NCBI GenBank assembly: GCA_019247195.1
Contig: JAFAPI010000093.1
Coordinates: 1 to 41,661 of the forward strand
Source of the DNA: Gammaproteobacteria bacterium
GTDB taxonomy: Bacteria > Pseudomonadota > Gammaproteobacteria > Steroidobacterales > Steroidobacteraceae
Direction: 5' to 3'
DNA length: 41,661 nucleotides
The position numbers were made by a program, and so were the translations under genes. Below are positions 20,908 to 27,453 of this stretch, one piece after another. Position 1 is the stretch's first letter. Every line of letters begins with the position of its first letter. The notes beneath the pieces were generated by a model that saw only the letters and a list, made by a program, of their open reading frames with translations, was not told the DNA's origin and searched no databases.

Positions 20908-21741
20908 CTAGAACGGCTCGCCGATGACGAGGCGCCACCCCGACAGCACGCCCGCGGCGCGGTAGCCCACCCCCAGCCGCGGGACGGGAATGCCGTACAC
21001 CGTCCACATGGGGTTTACCCCGAGCATCAGTCCGCCCTCGAACTGCACGGTGCGCGCGCTGATGCCCGAGTTGGGGCCGGACGGGGCGTCCGCGTAGACA
21101 TCGACCAGGGCGTAGAGCCCGAGCTGGGGCTGGCGTTCCCGCCAGGCCGCGCCGAAGGGCTGGCGCACCTCGACGCCGTCGCGCAGGCGCGTGAAGTGAT
21201 CATTCGGCAGAGCGCTGTGGAAGTGCACCCCGGCGTGCGCGAGCTCCGCGCGCCACAGCGCCGCATCATTGCCCACCGCGAAGCGCACATCGCTGCGCAC
21301 CCCGACCCCGTAGATCAGCGCATCCGCAGCGCTGGCGGACGCGAAGGTGGCGCCACCCTTGAGGTACGGGTAGACGTGCCAGTGGTCCCGCAGCCAGTAA
21401 TCCAGCTGTGCGCCCGGCTCGAGGCTCAACGCGCCGATGCGCGTGGGCACCTGCAGGTGCACCAGGTCCTGCGGCTTGAAGTTGAAGAAGCCCACGGTCA
21501 GAGGGAAGACGATGTGCAGGCCGGGCCGCGTGCGCGGCGCTGCCGCCTCCCGCCGGCGATAGGCCGGCTGCAGCTGATACACCTGGATGGTGCGCCCCCC
21601 GAGCTCGTACACGCCCGAGCCCAGCTCGCTCGCGAAGGCGTAGTTGGCAAAACGGGTGTCGGGGCTTCCGGCCGCGAGCGCGGCGCCGGGGAGGAGCGCG
21701 GCGCAGAGCGCCCAGGCGAAGTTGAGTCGCACCATCGGCAT
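20908..21741 (-). CDS. Predicted outer-membrane beta-barrel protein of unknown function
   Basis: About 277 residues from the ATG at 21741; a second ATG at 21735 also fits. A signal peptide (LNFAWALCAALLPGAALAAG) is followed by alternating hydrophobic/polar strands such as GLHIVFPLTVGFFNF, ALIYGVGVRSDVRFAVG and PQLGLYALVDVYAD, and it ends in a terminal phenylalanine. These are features of a beta-barrel or autotransporter-like outer-membrane protein. I do not recognise a named family. A perfect 10-bp hairpin ends at the start codon, which may control translation. It lies between the DUF4136 lipoprotein and the protease on the same strand. Confidence 0.6.
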   Translation of the reverse strand: MPMVRLNFAWALCAALLPGAALAAGSPDTRFANYAFASELGSGVYELGGRTIQVYQLQPAYRRREAAAPRTRPGLHIVFPLTVGFFNFKPQDLVHLQVPTRIGALSLEPGAQLDYWLRDHWHVYPYLKGGATFASASAADALIYGVGVRSDVRFAVGNDAALWRAELAHAGVHFHSALPNDHFTRLRDGVEVRQPFGAAWRERQPQLGLYALVDVYADAPSGPNSGISARTVQFEGGLMLGVNPMWTVYGIPVPRLGVGYRAAGVLSGWRLVIGEPF

Positions 21742-21763
21742 GCCGTGAGGAAACCTCACGGCA
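21741..21763 (-). promoter_or_regulatory. Perfect 10-bp hairpin adjoining a start codon
   Basis: Arms TGCCGTGAGG (21741-21750) and CCTCACGGCA (21754-21763) are separated by AAA. In the minus-strand transcript the stem holds the only GAGG-like ribosome-binding sequence and runs into the AUG of the outer-membrane protein gene. It could be an operator or a translation-blocking hairpin; a leftover terminator stem is less likely, as there is no T-run. Confidence 0.5.
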
Positions 21764-21792
21764 CGTTAGCACGCACGCGTCGCGTGAGCCGC

Positions 21793-21815
21793 GCCCGCCC
21801 ACGCCGCGGGCGGGC
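21793..21815 (-). terminator. GC-rich hairpin after the protease gene
   Basis: Perfect 8-bp stem GCCCGCCC / GGGCGGGC with a 7-base loop, about 12 bases downstream of the protease stop. No U-run follows, so it may be only a weak terminator or an mRNA-end stabiliser. Confidence 0.35.
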
Positions 21816-21826
21816 TGCCCGGATCC

Positions 21827-24307
21827 CTAGCGGCGCCGCGTGCGGTGCAGGGCGAGTGAGCCGAGCGCGAGCAGCGCGGCCCAGTCGAGGGCGCCGCCCC
21901 CGCCTCCGCCGGAGCTGGGGGGCGCGTTCACGGTCAGCACCGTCGTCGCCTGCGTGGAGCCGTTGGCGTTGGTGCAGGTGAGCGTGTAACTGACGCTGCC
22001 GGCCGCGGCCGGCTGTACCGCCATCGAGCCGCTCAGGTTCTGGTTGCCGCTCCAGGCGCCCGAGGCGGTGCACGTGGTCGCGTTGCTGGTGCTCCAGGTG
22101 AGCGTGCTCGACTGGCCGACGGTGATGGTGGTGGGGCTGACCGAGAGGGTGACGGTCGGTACCGGCGGCAGCGCCGCGAGCGCCGCGTCCGCCTTGATGA
22201 AGCCATAGCCGCCGGTGTAGTTGGTGGCCGAGGCCGAGTTGGTGACGGGCGTCGCGGTGTTGCGCAGGGACTGGTACAGCGTCAGCGGCGCGAGCCCCGG
22301 CGAGCGCTGCAGGAAGAGCGCGGCGGCCCCGGCCACGTGCGGCGTGGCCGCCGACGTGCCGAAGAAGTTCGGGAAGCGGGCGACGTTGGCACAGTTGCCG
22401 CTGCCCCCGGCGCCGATGAGCTGGCCGAGGAACGTGTCGTTGCCTCCGTCCGGTCCGACGATGTCCGGTTTCTGCCGCACGATGGGGGAGGCGAGCCGCG
22501 CCCCGTTCTTGTCAAAGAGGACCGGATCACCCCCGGTCGCCGAGTACGGGTCGAGCTGCGCCGGGCTCACGCCGCAGGCCGGCGTGCGATCGTAGAACGC
22601 CGCGCCCACGGCCATCGCGCCGGCCGCGCCGGGGTGGCCGCGCAGCGTGCCCCCCTGGGTGGCGAACGCGGTGATCGTGGCGCCGGCGCCGTTGTCATCC
22701 ACCGCCAGCTTCAGGCGTCCCGGTGCGGTCGTGCCGCCCGTGAGTCCCACCTGCACGGTGATGTTCTGCGCCGCCGTGCAGTTCGAGCCGGTGAGGGGCG
22801 CGGTGCACGCCCCCCCATTGTTGGCGTTGGCCGGGTTGCCGACGACGATGATCTGGTTGGGATCCTTCCCCACCGCGTTCGGACCGGTGCAGACCTGCAC
22901 GTTGTTGCCGAGGTTGGTCACGCTGTTGGTGCTGGCCGGGCTGGCGATGAGCCCTGAGCTCGAGCCCGTCACGCACAGGTCCAGGGTGCTGGTCGCCCCG
23001 CCGCTGCCGGGCGCACCGGTGACATAGGGCTGGTCCCACTGCAGCACGAAGGCGATGAACTCGCCGGGCTGCAGCGCCGGGATGTTGACCGGCAGGCTCG
23101 TGGCGGTGCTCGCGTTGCTCGTGTCGAAGTTCAGCAGCAGCTCCCCGGCGGGGGAGCTCGAGGGCGTCGCAAAGCTCGGTGCGGTATTGTCGTAGGCGTT
23201 GTTGCCGCTGTTGCCGGCCGCGGAGAAGTAGGCGACCCCGGCCCCGTTGACGGTGTCGGCGGCCTGCGCCAGCAGGCCGTCCTGGTAGACGGGCTCGTCG
23301 AAATAGGTGACGTCATCGGCGATCACCTTGGCGCCGGCGGTGGCGAGGGCCTGGATGCCGTTGGCGAAGTCGGCCTCGGACTCGACCGCGGTGTGGAAGC
23401 CGAGTTTCGCGCCCGGCGCCACGTCGTGCACGATCTGCATCATGGCGCGCCCCTCATCGGCATACGGCAGCAGCAGCGGCGCGCCGAAGTCCTGACAGGT
23501 CCCCTGCGCCGAACCCGCACCCGCCTCCTCGAGCACGTTGATGCTGCCCTGCGCGGGCAGGTCGCCGGTGGCAATGTCACCCGCGGCGTCGGTCGTGATG
23601 CCATTGCTCGCGTAGCCCTGCTGCCCGTTCGGCGGCACGGTGCCCGTTTGCCGGTACACGGCGTAGCAGTCGTAGCTGTCGGAGAGGATGCCCACCGTCA
23701 CCCCGGTGCCGTCCAGGGCGTCGGCGTTGCGTACGGTGGCGGTGCCCTGCACGAAGTCGCCCTGCGAGGTCACCGCGCCGGTATAGGTGCGTGACAGCGC
23801 CGCGCGCATCGCGTGCAGTTCGCCGAGGCCGGTCGCGGCGCGGATCGAGGTGAGTGGCAGGAAGCCGCCGACGTCGTTGCGGTAGACCGCGGCGTGGCGC
23901 AGTCCGAGCGCCTCGAGCGCGCGCCTGAGCTGCTGCGCATCCCCGAGCGTCACCGCATCGACGGCCACGAACGCCGTCCCGGTGCGCGGATCGATACGGA
24001 AGCGCGCCGCGGGGTTCAGCGCCTGCACCTCGTGCGGGGCGAGACCCGGCTGCAGGCGTACGGCGGCGCGCTCGAGCTCGGCGAGCGTCGCGTCGAGCTT
24101 TGCACCGATGCCGCTGCGCAACTGCTCCGCGTCGCGGCCACCAAAGACCATGAGCGGCGTGCGTCCCCCGGCAGGTGCCGCCGCCTCGCCGACGATGGCG
24201 CGTCCGAGCCGCCCCGGCGCCATCAGCGGGGTGGACGCCACGGTGCTCAGCACCACGGCGAGCGCAAGCCCGCTCGCCGCGTAGCGGCTGAAGTTCATCC
24301 CTCGCAT
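21827..24307 (-). CDS. Secreted S8/S53-like serine peptidase with Ig-like domain and GlyGly-CTERM-type tail
   Basis: This 826-residue protein starts at the ATG at 24307 (GGGGG about seven bases upstream). A signal segment (10-30) and propeptide (to about 195) precede the peptidase core. Core landmarks are GVTVGILSDSYD (D210), DEGRAMMQIVHDVAPGAKL (E285), VIADDVTYFDEP (D331/D332), SAAGNSGNN (N366) and GTSAATPHVAG (S652). Where subtilisins have H-G-T-H, this protein has D-E-G, so the acid-base residue is probably Glu, as in sedolisin-like S53 enzymes. An Ig-like domain (about 716-795) is followed by SGGGGGG, a hydrophobic helix and HRTRRR: the tripartite GlyGly-CTERM signal processed by rhombosortase for surface release. 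Confidence 0.88.
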   Translation of the reverse strand: MRGMNFSRYAASGLALAVVLSTVASTPLMAPGRLGRAIVGEAAAPAGGRTPLMVFGGRDAEQLRSGIGAKLDATLAELERAAVRLQPGLAPHEVQALNPAARFRIDPRTGTAFVAVDAVTLGDAQQLRRALEALGLRHAAVYRNDVGGFLPLTSIRAATGLGELHAMRAALSRTYTGAVTSQGDFVQGTATVRNADALDGTGVTVGILSDSYDCYAVYRQTGTVPPNGQQGYASNGITTDAAGDIATGDLPAQGSINVLEEAGAGSAQGTCQDFGAPLLLPYADEGRAMMQIVHDVAPGAKLGFHTAVESEADFANGIQALATAGAKVIADDVTYFDEPVYQDGLLAQAADTVNGAGVAYFSAAGNSGNNAYDNTAPSFATPSSSPAGELLLNFDTSNASTATSLPVNIPALQPGEFIAFVLQWDQPYVTGAPGSGGATSTLDLCVTGSSSGLIASPASTNSVTNLGNNVQVCTGPNAVGKDPNQIIVVGNPANANNGGACTAPLTGSNCTAAQNITVQVGLTGGTTAPGRLKLAVDDNGAGATITAFATQGGTLRGHPGAAGAMAVGAAFYDRTPACGVSPAQLDPYSATGGDPVLFDKNGARLASPIVRQKPDIVGPDGGNDTFLGQLIGAGGSGNCANVARFPNFFGTSAATPHVAGAAALFLQRSPGLAPLTLYQSLRNTATPVTNSASATNYTGGYGFIKADAALAALPPVPTVTLSVSPTTITVGQSSTLTWSTSNATTCTASGAWSGNQNLSGSMAVQPAAAGSVSYTLTCTNANGSTQATTVLTVNAPPSSGGGGGGALDWAALLALGSLALHRTRRR

Positions 24308-24481
24308 GGAAACCCCCGTTAAGCGCATCACCCCGCGGTGCGCGCCGTCTGATCCCTTGACGCCGTCGTGTGCGGCCACACCTGCGCGCGGCCTGCGCGA
24401 TCCCCGAGGCTAGTGTAGCGCGGGCCGCCCATCCGCCGCTCGGACGGTAAGTTATTGTCAAGCCGGGAATTACCCGCGCGC

Positions 24482-24733
24482 TCAGGTCCGCGCGGCGGTC
24501 GCTGCCCGCTGCCGCAGCGCGTAGAGGCCGATGCCGATCCAGATCACGTTCATGGCGGCCGACGGAAAGGCGCCGTTGAAGCCGCTGTTCACGACGAACC
24601 CGGCGGCCCCGAGGATGTTCATCAGGTGATAGGTCATCGTCTCGGCCTTAAGTCGCCCGGCCGAGAGCAGCGCGTAAGCGCCGAGGATCAGCGCAGCGCC
24701 CGCCCAGCCGATCACCTCCACCGCGATTTTCAT
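24482..24733 (-). CDS. Small CBU_0592-type membrane protein
   Basis: This 83-residue protein starts at the ATG at 24733, fixed by a strong AAGGAG five bases upstream. It has three hydrophobic segments (about 4-24, 36-52, 58-75), and the motif YHLMNILGAAGFVVNS (35-50) is characteristic of the CBU_0592 family of small integral membrane proteins. No function is established. It lies 48 bp downstream of the anti-sigma stop on the same strand, so it may belong to the sigma operon. Confidence 0.8.
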   Translation of the reverse strand: MKIAVEVIGWAGAALILGAYALLSAGRLKAETMTYHLMNILGAAGFVVNSGFNGAFPSAAMNVIWIGIGLYALRQRAATAART

Positions 24734-24789
24734 GGGACTCCTTCGCGGCGCACACCCGCGCCGGCGCCGGACTATACCGCCGGTGGCCC

Positions 24790-25554
24790 TTAGCGCGGAG
24801 CGGCCTCGAGGTTCGCGCGCTGCTCGAGCAGCTGGGCGAGTCGCTGCAGTTCCGGCCATTCCGCATCCCCGACGAGGCAGGAGCGCACGTCGCCGACCTG
24901 CCAGCTCAGCAGGTGATAGCCGCGCACGGTCCGGGCCGGCGGGACGGGCCCGGCCGCAGGCCAGCTGAAGACCTCAAGCAGGTGCGCACCATGTCGATAG
25001 ACCAGGACCGCCACACGCGCACCGCCGACCCGCTGCACGCGTCCCCCGACCAACCCAAAGCCGTCGGCGGCAAAATCGGCCACCACCGGCGCCACGTCGG
25101 AGCGGCCGGCGAACCACGGCTTGAGGGTGTGATGGTCGCTCGAGGGCATCTCGATCAGCGCCCCGCGGCTCAAGGCGGTGAGGTGGGCCGTCGCGAGCTC
25201 CCCGAGCACATCGGTGCGCAGCAGCGGCGTCGCTACGAAGACGAGCGCCGCGGCGCATGCCCCCAGCAGCGCCCCGCCGAGCGAGCCGAGCCAGAACTCC
25301 CGCCGCCGCCCGCGCCGCGCGGCCCGTGCGGCCTCTTCGGCGCCGAGGGCGCTCCTCACCCGCGTGGCGAGTGCGCGCGAGGCGCTGAGCGACTCGCTCA
25401 CGCCGCGCAGCCGCGCCCGCTGCGCGCTCAGGCTGGAGAGGTGCGCGCGGCAGCTGGCGCACTCCTCGAGATGCGCAGCGACTGTGGCCGCCTCGCGCGC
25501 CGGCAGCTCGGCGTCGAAGTAGGCGCTCAGCTGCGGCGCGTCAGCGCATGCCAT
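24790..25554 (-). CDS. Anti-sigma factor with zinc-finger (ZAS-like) domain and one membrane segment
   Basis: Membrane-bound inhibitor of the preceding ECF sigma factor, 254 residues. The N-terminal domain has the H-x3-C-x2-C zinc motif HLEECASC (H28, C32, C35), the hallmark of zinc-binding anti-sigma domains. A positively charged linker leads to a single transmembrane helix (about 87-112), then a periplasmic sensor domain of about 140 residues including ARVAVLVYRHGAHLLEVFSW. Its start overlaps the sigma gene end by 14 bp, giving translational coupling and balanced amounts. The signal sensed by the outer domain is unknown; histidines in it could bind metal (inference). Confidence 0.93.
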   Translation of the reverse strand: MACADAPQLSAYFDAELPAREAATVAAHLEECASCRAHLSSLSAQRARLRGVSESLSASRALATRVRSALGAEEAARAARRGRRREFWLGSLGGALLGACAAALVFVATPLLRTDVLGELATAHLTALSRGALIEMPSSDHHTLKPWFAGRSDVAPVVADFAADGFGLVGGRVQRVGGARVAVLVYRHGAHLLEVFSWPAAGPVPPARTVRGYHLLSWQVGDVRSCLVGDAEWPELQRLAQLLEQRANLEAAPR

Positions 25555-26077
25555 GATCGAGCTCCTGGGTCTCGGCCTGCCAGTGCTCCCGCAGCGATTC
25601 GCGGGCGCGCGACAGGCGCGACATGACGGTACCGACCGGCACCCCGGTGAGGGTGGCGATCTCGCGATAGCTCAGCTCGGCCACTTCGCGCAGCGCGAGA
25701 GTCTCGCGATGCTCCGCTGAGAGCCCGCTGAGCAGGCGCTGCAGCTCCAGCTCACTCTGCGACTGAATCGCCGCGAGCTGCGGATCGGGGGCGCCGGCGC
25801 CCTGCGCGTCGGCCAGCGCCTGCCGGTCGGCCTCGCGTCGCTGCCGCTGTCGAGCGGCGTCCACGTGACAATTGCGCACGATGGTGAGCAGCCAGGGCTT
25901 CACCGCCGGGGCCCGCAGCGCCGCGAAGCCGCGGAAGGCGCGCAGCATCGCCTCCTGCACGATGTCCTCGGCGTCGGCGCGGGCATTGCCCAGCCAGCGG
26001 GCGAAGCGATACGCATCGTCCAGGTGCGGCAGCACCTGGGCGGCGAAGCGCTCACGTTGTCCGCTCGCTGCGACCAT
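25541..26077 (-). CDS. ECF-subfamily RNA polymerase sigma factor
   Basis: Group 4 sigma-70 factor of 178 residues from the ATG at 26077; upstream in-frame sequence contains the promoter and is not part of the protein. Region 2 reads DAYRFARWLGNARADAEDIVQEAMLRAF with the core-binding DAEDIVQE. Region 4 reads LSAEHRETLALREVAELSYREIATLTGVPVGTVMSRLSRARE, a classic sigma-70 helix-turn-helix. It directs transcription from its own promoter and, by symmetry of the promoter pair, from the divergent metallophosphoesterase-cupredoxin operon. Activity should be controlled by the overlapping anti-sigma gene. Confidence 0.95.
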   Translation of the reverse strand: MVAASGQRERFAAQVLPHLDDAYRFARWLGNARADAEDIVQEAMLRAFRGFAALRAPAVKPWLLTIVRNCHVDAARQRQRREADRQALADAQGAGAPDPQLAAIQSQSELELQRLLSGLSAEHRETLALREVAELSYREIATLTGVPVGTVMSRLSRARESLREHWQAETQELDHGMR

Positions 26078-26106
26078 CGCCCATCCTTTTGCGCGCTTGC
26101 GGGAAC

Positions 26107-26133
26107 AGACCGGAGTCGGGCCGATTTTATTCC
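26107..26133 (-). promoter_or_regulatory. ECF-type promoter for the sigma / anti-sigma operon
   Basis: Reading the minus strand: -35 GGAATA (26133-26128), 17-bp spacer, -10 GTCT (26110-26107). The predicted start of transcription near 26101 is about 25 bases before the sigma ATG. The GGAAT/GTCT pair matches the general ECF promoter form. It is the mirror image of the promoter at 26147-26173. Confidence 0.72.
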
Positions 26134-26146
26134 GTGCCGCCCGGCC

Positions 26147-26173
26147 GGAATAAAAAGCATGCCGCGGGCGTCT
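26147..26173 (+). promoter_or_regulatory. ECF-type promoter for the metallophosphoesterase-cupredoxin operon
   Basis: -35 GGAATA (26147-26152), 17-bp spacer, -10 GTCT (26170-26173). The -35 element lies in the right arm of a perfect 10-bp inverted repeat whose left arm (26125-26134) carries the -35 of the divergent sigma promoter. The predicted transcript begins about 30 bases before the ATG at 26210. Confidence 0.72.
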
Positions 26174-26209
26174 CCTGCGCCATATCGACACCTGGCACGG
26201 AGAAACCCC

Positions 26210-27130
26210 ATGTCCGACGTTCCCCTGACCCGTCGCGATGCCCTGCGCTGCCTGGCGTATGGCAGCGCCGGCACCCTCTTTACCTTAAGCGGCGGCGTTC
26301 TGGCGCCCGTCGAGCTCGCCGCGGCGCACGCGGTGGCGCCCGCGCGGCCCCTCTTTCTGCAGATCAGCGATACCCACATCGGCTTCAACAAGGAGGCGAA
26401 CCCGGACGTGGCGGGCACGCTGCGCCGCACGATCGCCCTCGCCAACGCGCTGCCCCAGGCCCCGGCCCTGACCCTGCACACCGGGGACATCACCCATCTG
26501 TCGCGCGCCGGCGAGTTCGACCTCGCGCAGCAGTTGCTGCAGGAGCTGCGCGGGGGTGAGCTGCACGTGGTGCCGGGCGAGCACGACGTGATCGAAGCCG
26601 GCGCGACCGAGTACTTCGATCGCTTCGGCGCACCCTCCGCACGGCGCGGTTACTACGCCTTCGATCACGGCGGCGTGCACTTCATCGCGCTGGTCAACGT
26701 GCTGCAGTTCAAGCCGGGCGGGCTCGGCACGCTCGGCGAGGAGCAGCTCGCCTGGGCGCTCGAGGACCTGCGCGGTCGAGCCGCGAGCACCCCGATCGTC
26801 GTCTTCGCGCACATGCCGCTGTGGACGGTCTACGAGCCGTGGGGGTGGGGAACCGGCGATGCGGCCCCGCTGCTCGAGGCACTGCGGCGTTTCGGCTCGG
26901 TGACCGTGCTCAATGGCCACATCCATCAGATCGTGCAGCGCGTGGAGGGGCACATCACCTTCCATACGGCGCGTTCGACGGCCTATCCCCAGCCCGCCCC
27001 CGGCACGGCCGATGCGCCAGGACCGCTCAAGGTGCCCGCGGAGGAGCTGCCCCAACGGCTGGGGCTGACGAGCGCAAGCCTGCAGCGCCGGCCTGCCGCG
27101 GTCCGGCTCGCCGACCGGACGCTGGCATGA
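26210..27130 (+). CDS. Tat-exported calcineurin-like metallophosphoesterase
   Basis: This 306-residue periplasmic phosphoesterase has GGAG nine bases before its ATG. A twin-arginine signal is present (LTRRDALRCLAYGSAGTLFTLSGG, RR at 8-9). Metallophosphoesterase blocks appear in order: D-x-H in ISDTHIG (D54, H56), GD in HTGDITH (D93), GEHD (123-126, where the family usually has GNHD), VFAHMPLW and NGHIH. The Asn-to-Glu change at a metal ligand is notable but the other ligands are intact. It is co-transcribed and translationally coupled (ATGA) with the cupredoxin, and probably driven by the ECF sigma factor opposite. Substrate unknown. Confidence 0.9.
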   Translation: MSDVPLTRRDALRCLAYGSAGTLFTLSGGVLAPVELAAAHAVAPARPLFLQISDTHIGFNKEANPDVAGTLRRTIALANALPQAPALTLHTGDITHLSRAGEFDLAQQLLQELRGGELHVVPGEHDVIEAGATEYFDRFGAPSARRGYYAFDHGGVHFIALVNVLQFKPGGLGTLGEEQLAWALEDLRGRAASTPIVVFAHMPLWTVYEPWGWGTGDAAPLLEALRRFGSVTVLNGHIHQIVQRVEGHITFHTARSTAYPQPAPGTADAPGPLKVPAEELPQRLGLTSASLQRRPAAVRLADRTLA

Positions 27131-27453
27131 GCGCCTGGGGCGGTTTGACGGCAGTCCTGGCGGCTGCCCTGCTCAGCGCCTCTCCGGCGGCGCTGCCGGC
27201 CGACGGTGGCGCGCAGGTGGAGATCAAGCACTTCATGTTCACGCCGGAGCGCATCACGATTCACCCCGGCACGACGCTGCGCTGGGTCAACCGCGACGAG
27301 GAGCCGCACACGATCGTGAGCATGGACGGGATATTCCGCTCCCAGGCGGTGGATGGGGGCGAGACGTTTACGTTCCGCTTCGACACGCCCGGCACCTACC
27401 GCTACGTGTGCACGGTGCACCCGCAGATGACGGGCACGGTGGTCGTGGAATGA
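27127..27453 (+). CDS. Periplasmic cupredoxin (blue-copper-like protein)
   Basis: This 108-residue protein has a signal peptide (about 1-25) and one plastocyanin-like domain. The type 1 copper ligands are all visible: H61 in EEPHTIVS, and C95, H98 and M101 in YVCTVHPQM. It should bind copper and carry electrons or buffer copper in the periplasm. The start overlaps the metallophosphoesterase stop (ATGA). The stop and that of the convergent GH1-RmlD gene together form the palindrome TGATCA. Confidence 0.93.
   Translation: MSAWGGLTAVLAAALLSASPAALPADGGAQVEIKHFMFTPERITIHPGTTLRWVNRDEEPHTIVSMDGIFRSQAVDGGETFTFRFDTPGTYRYVCTVHPQMTGTVVVE

Noticed and set aside
24456-24461. A perfect TTGACA on the minus strand upstream of the protease gene
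   Set aside because: No -10-like hexamer is found 16-18 bp downstream; the only TACACT lies far too distant.
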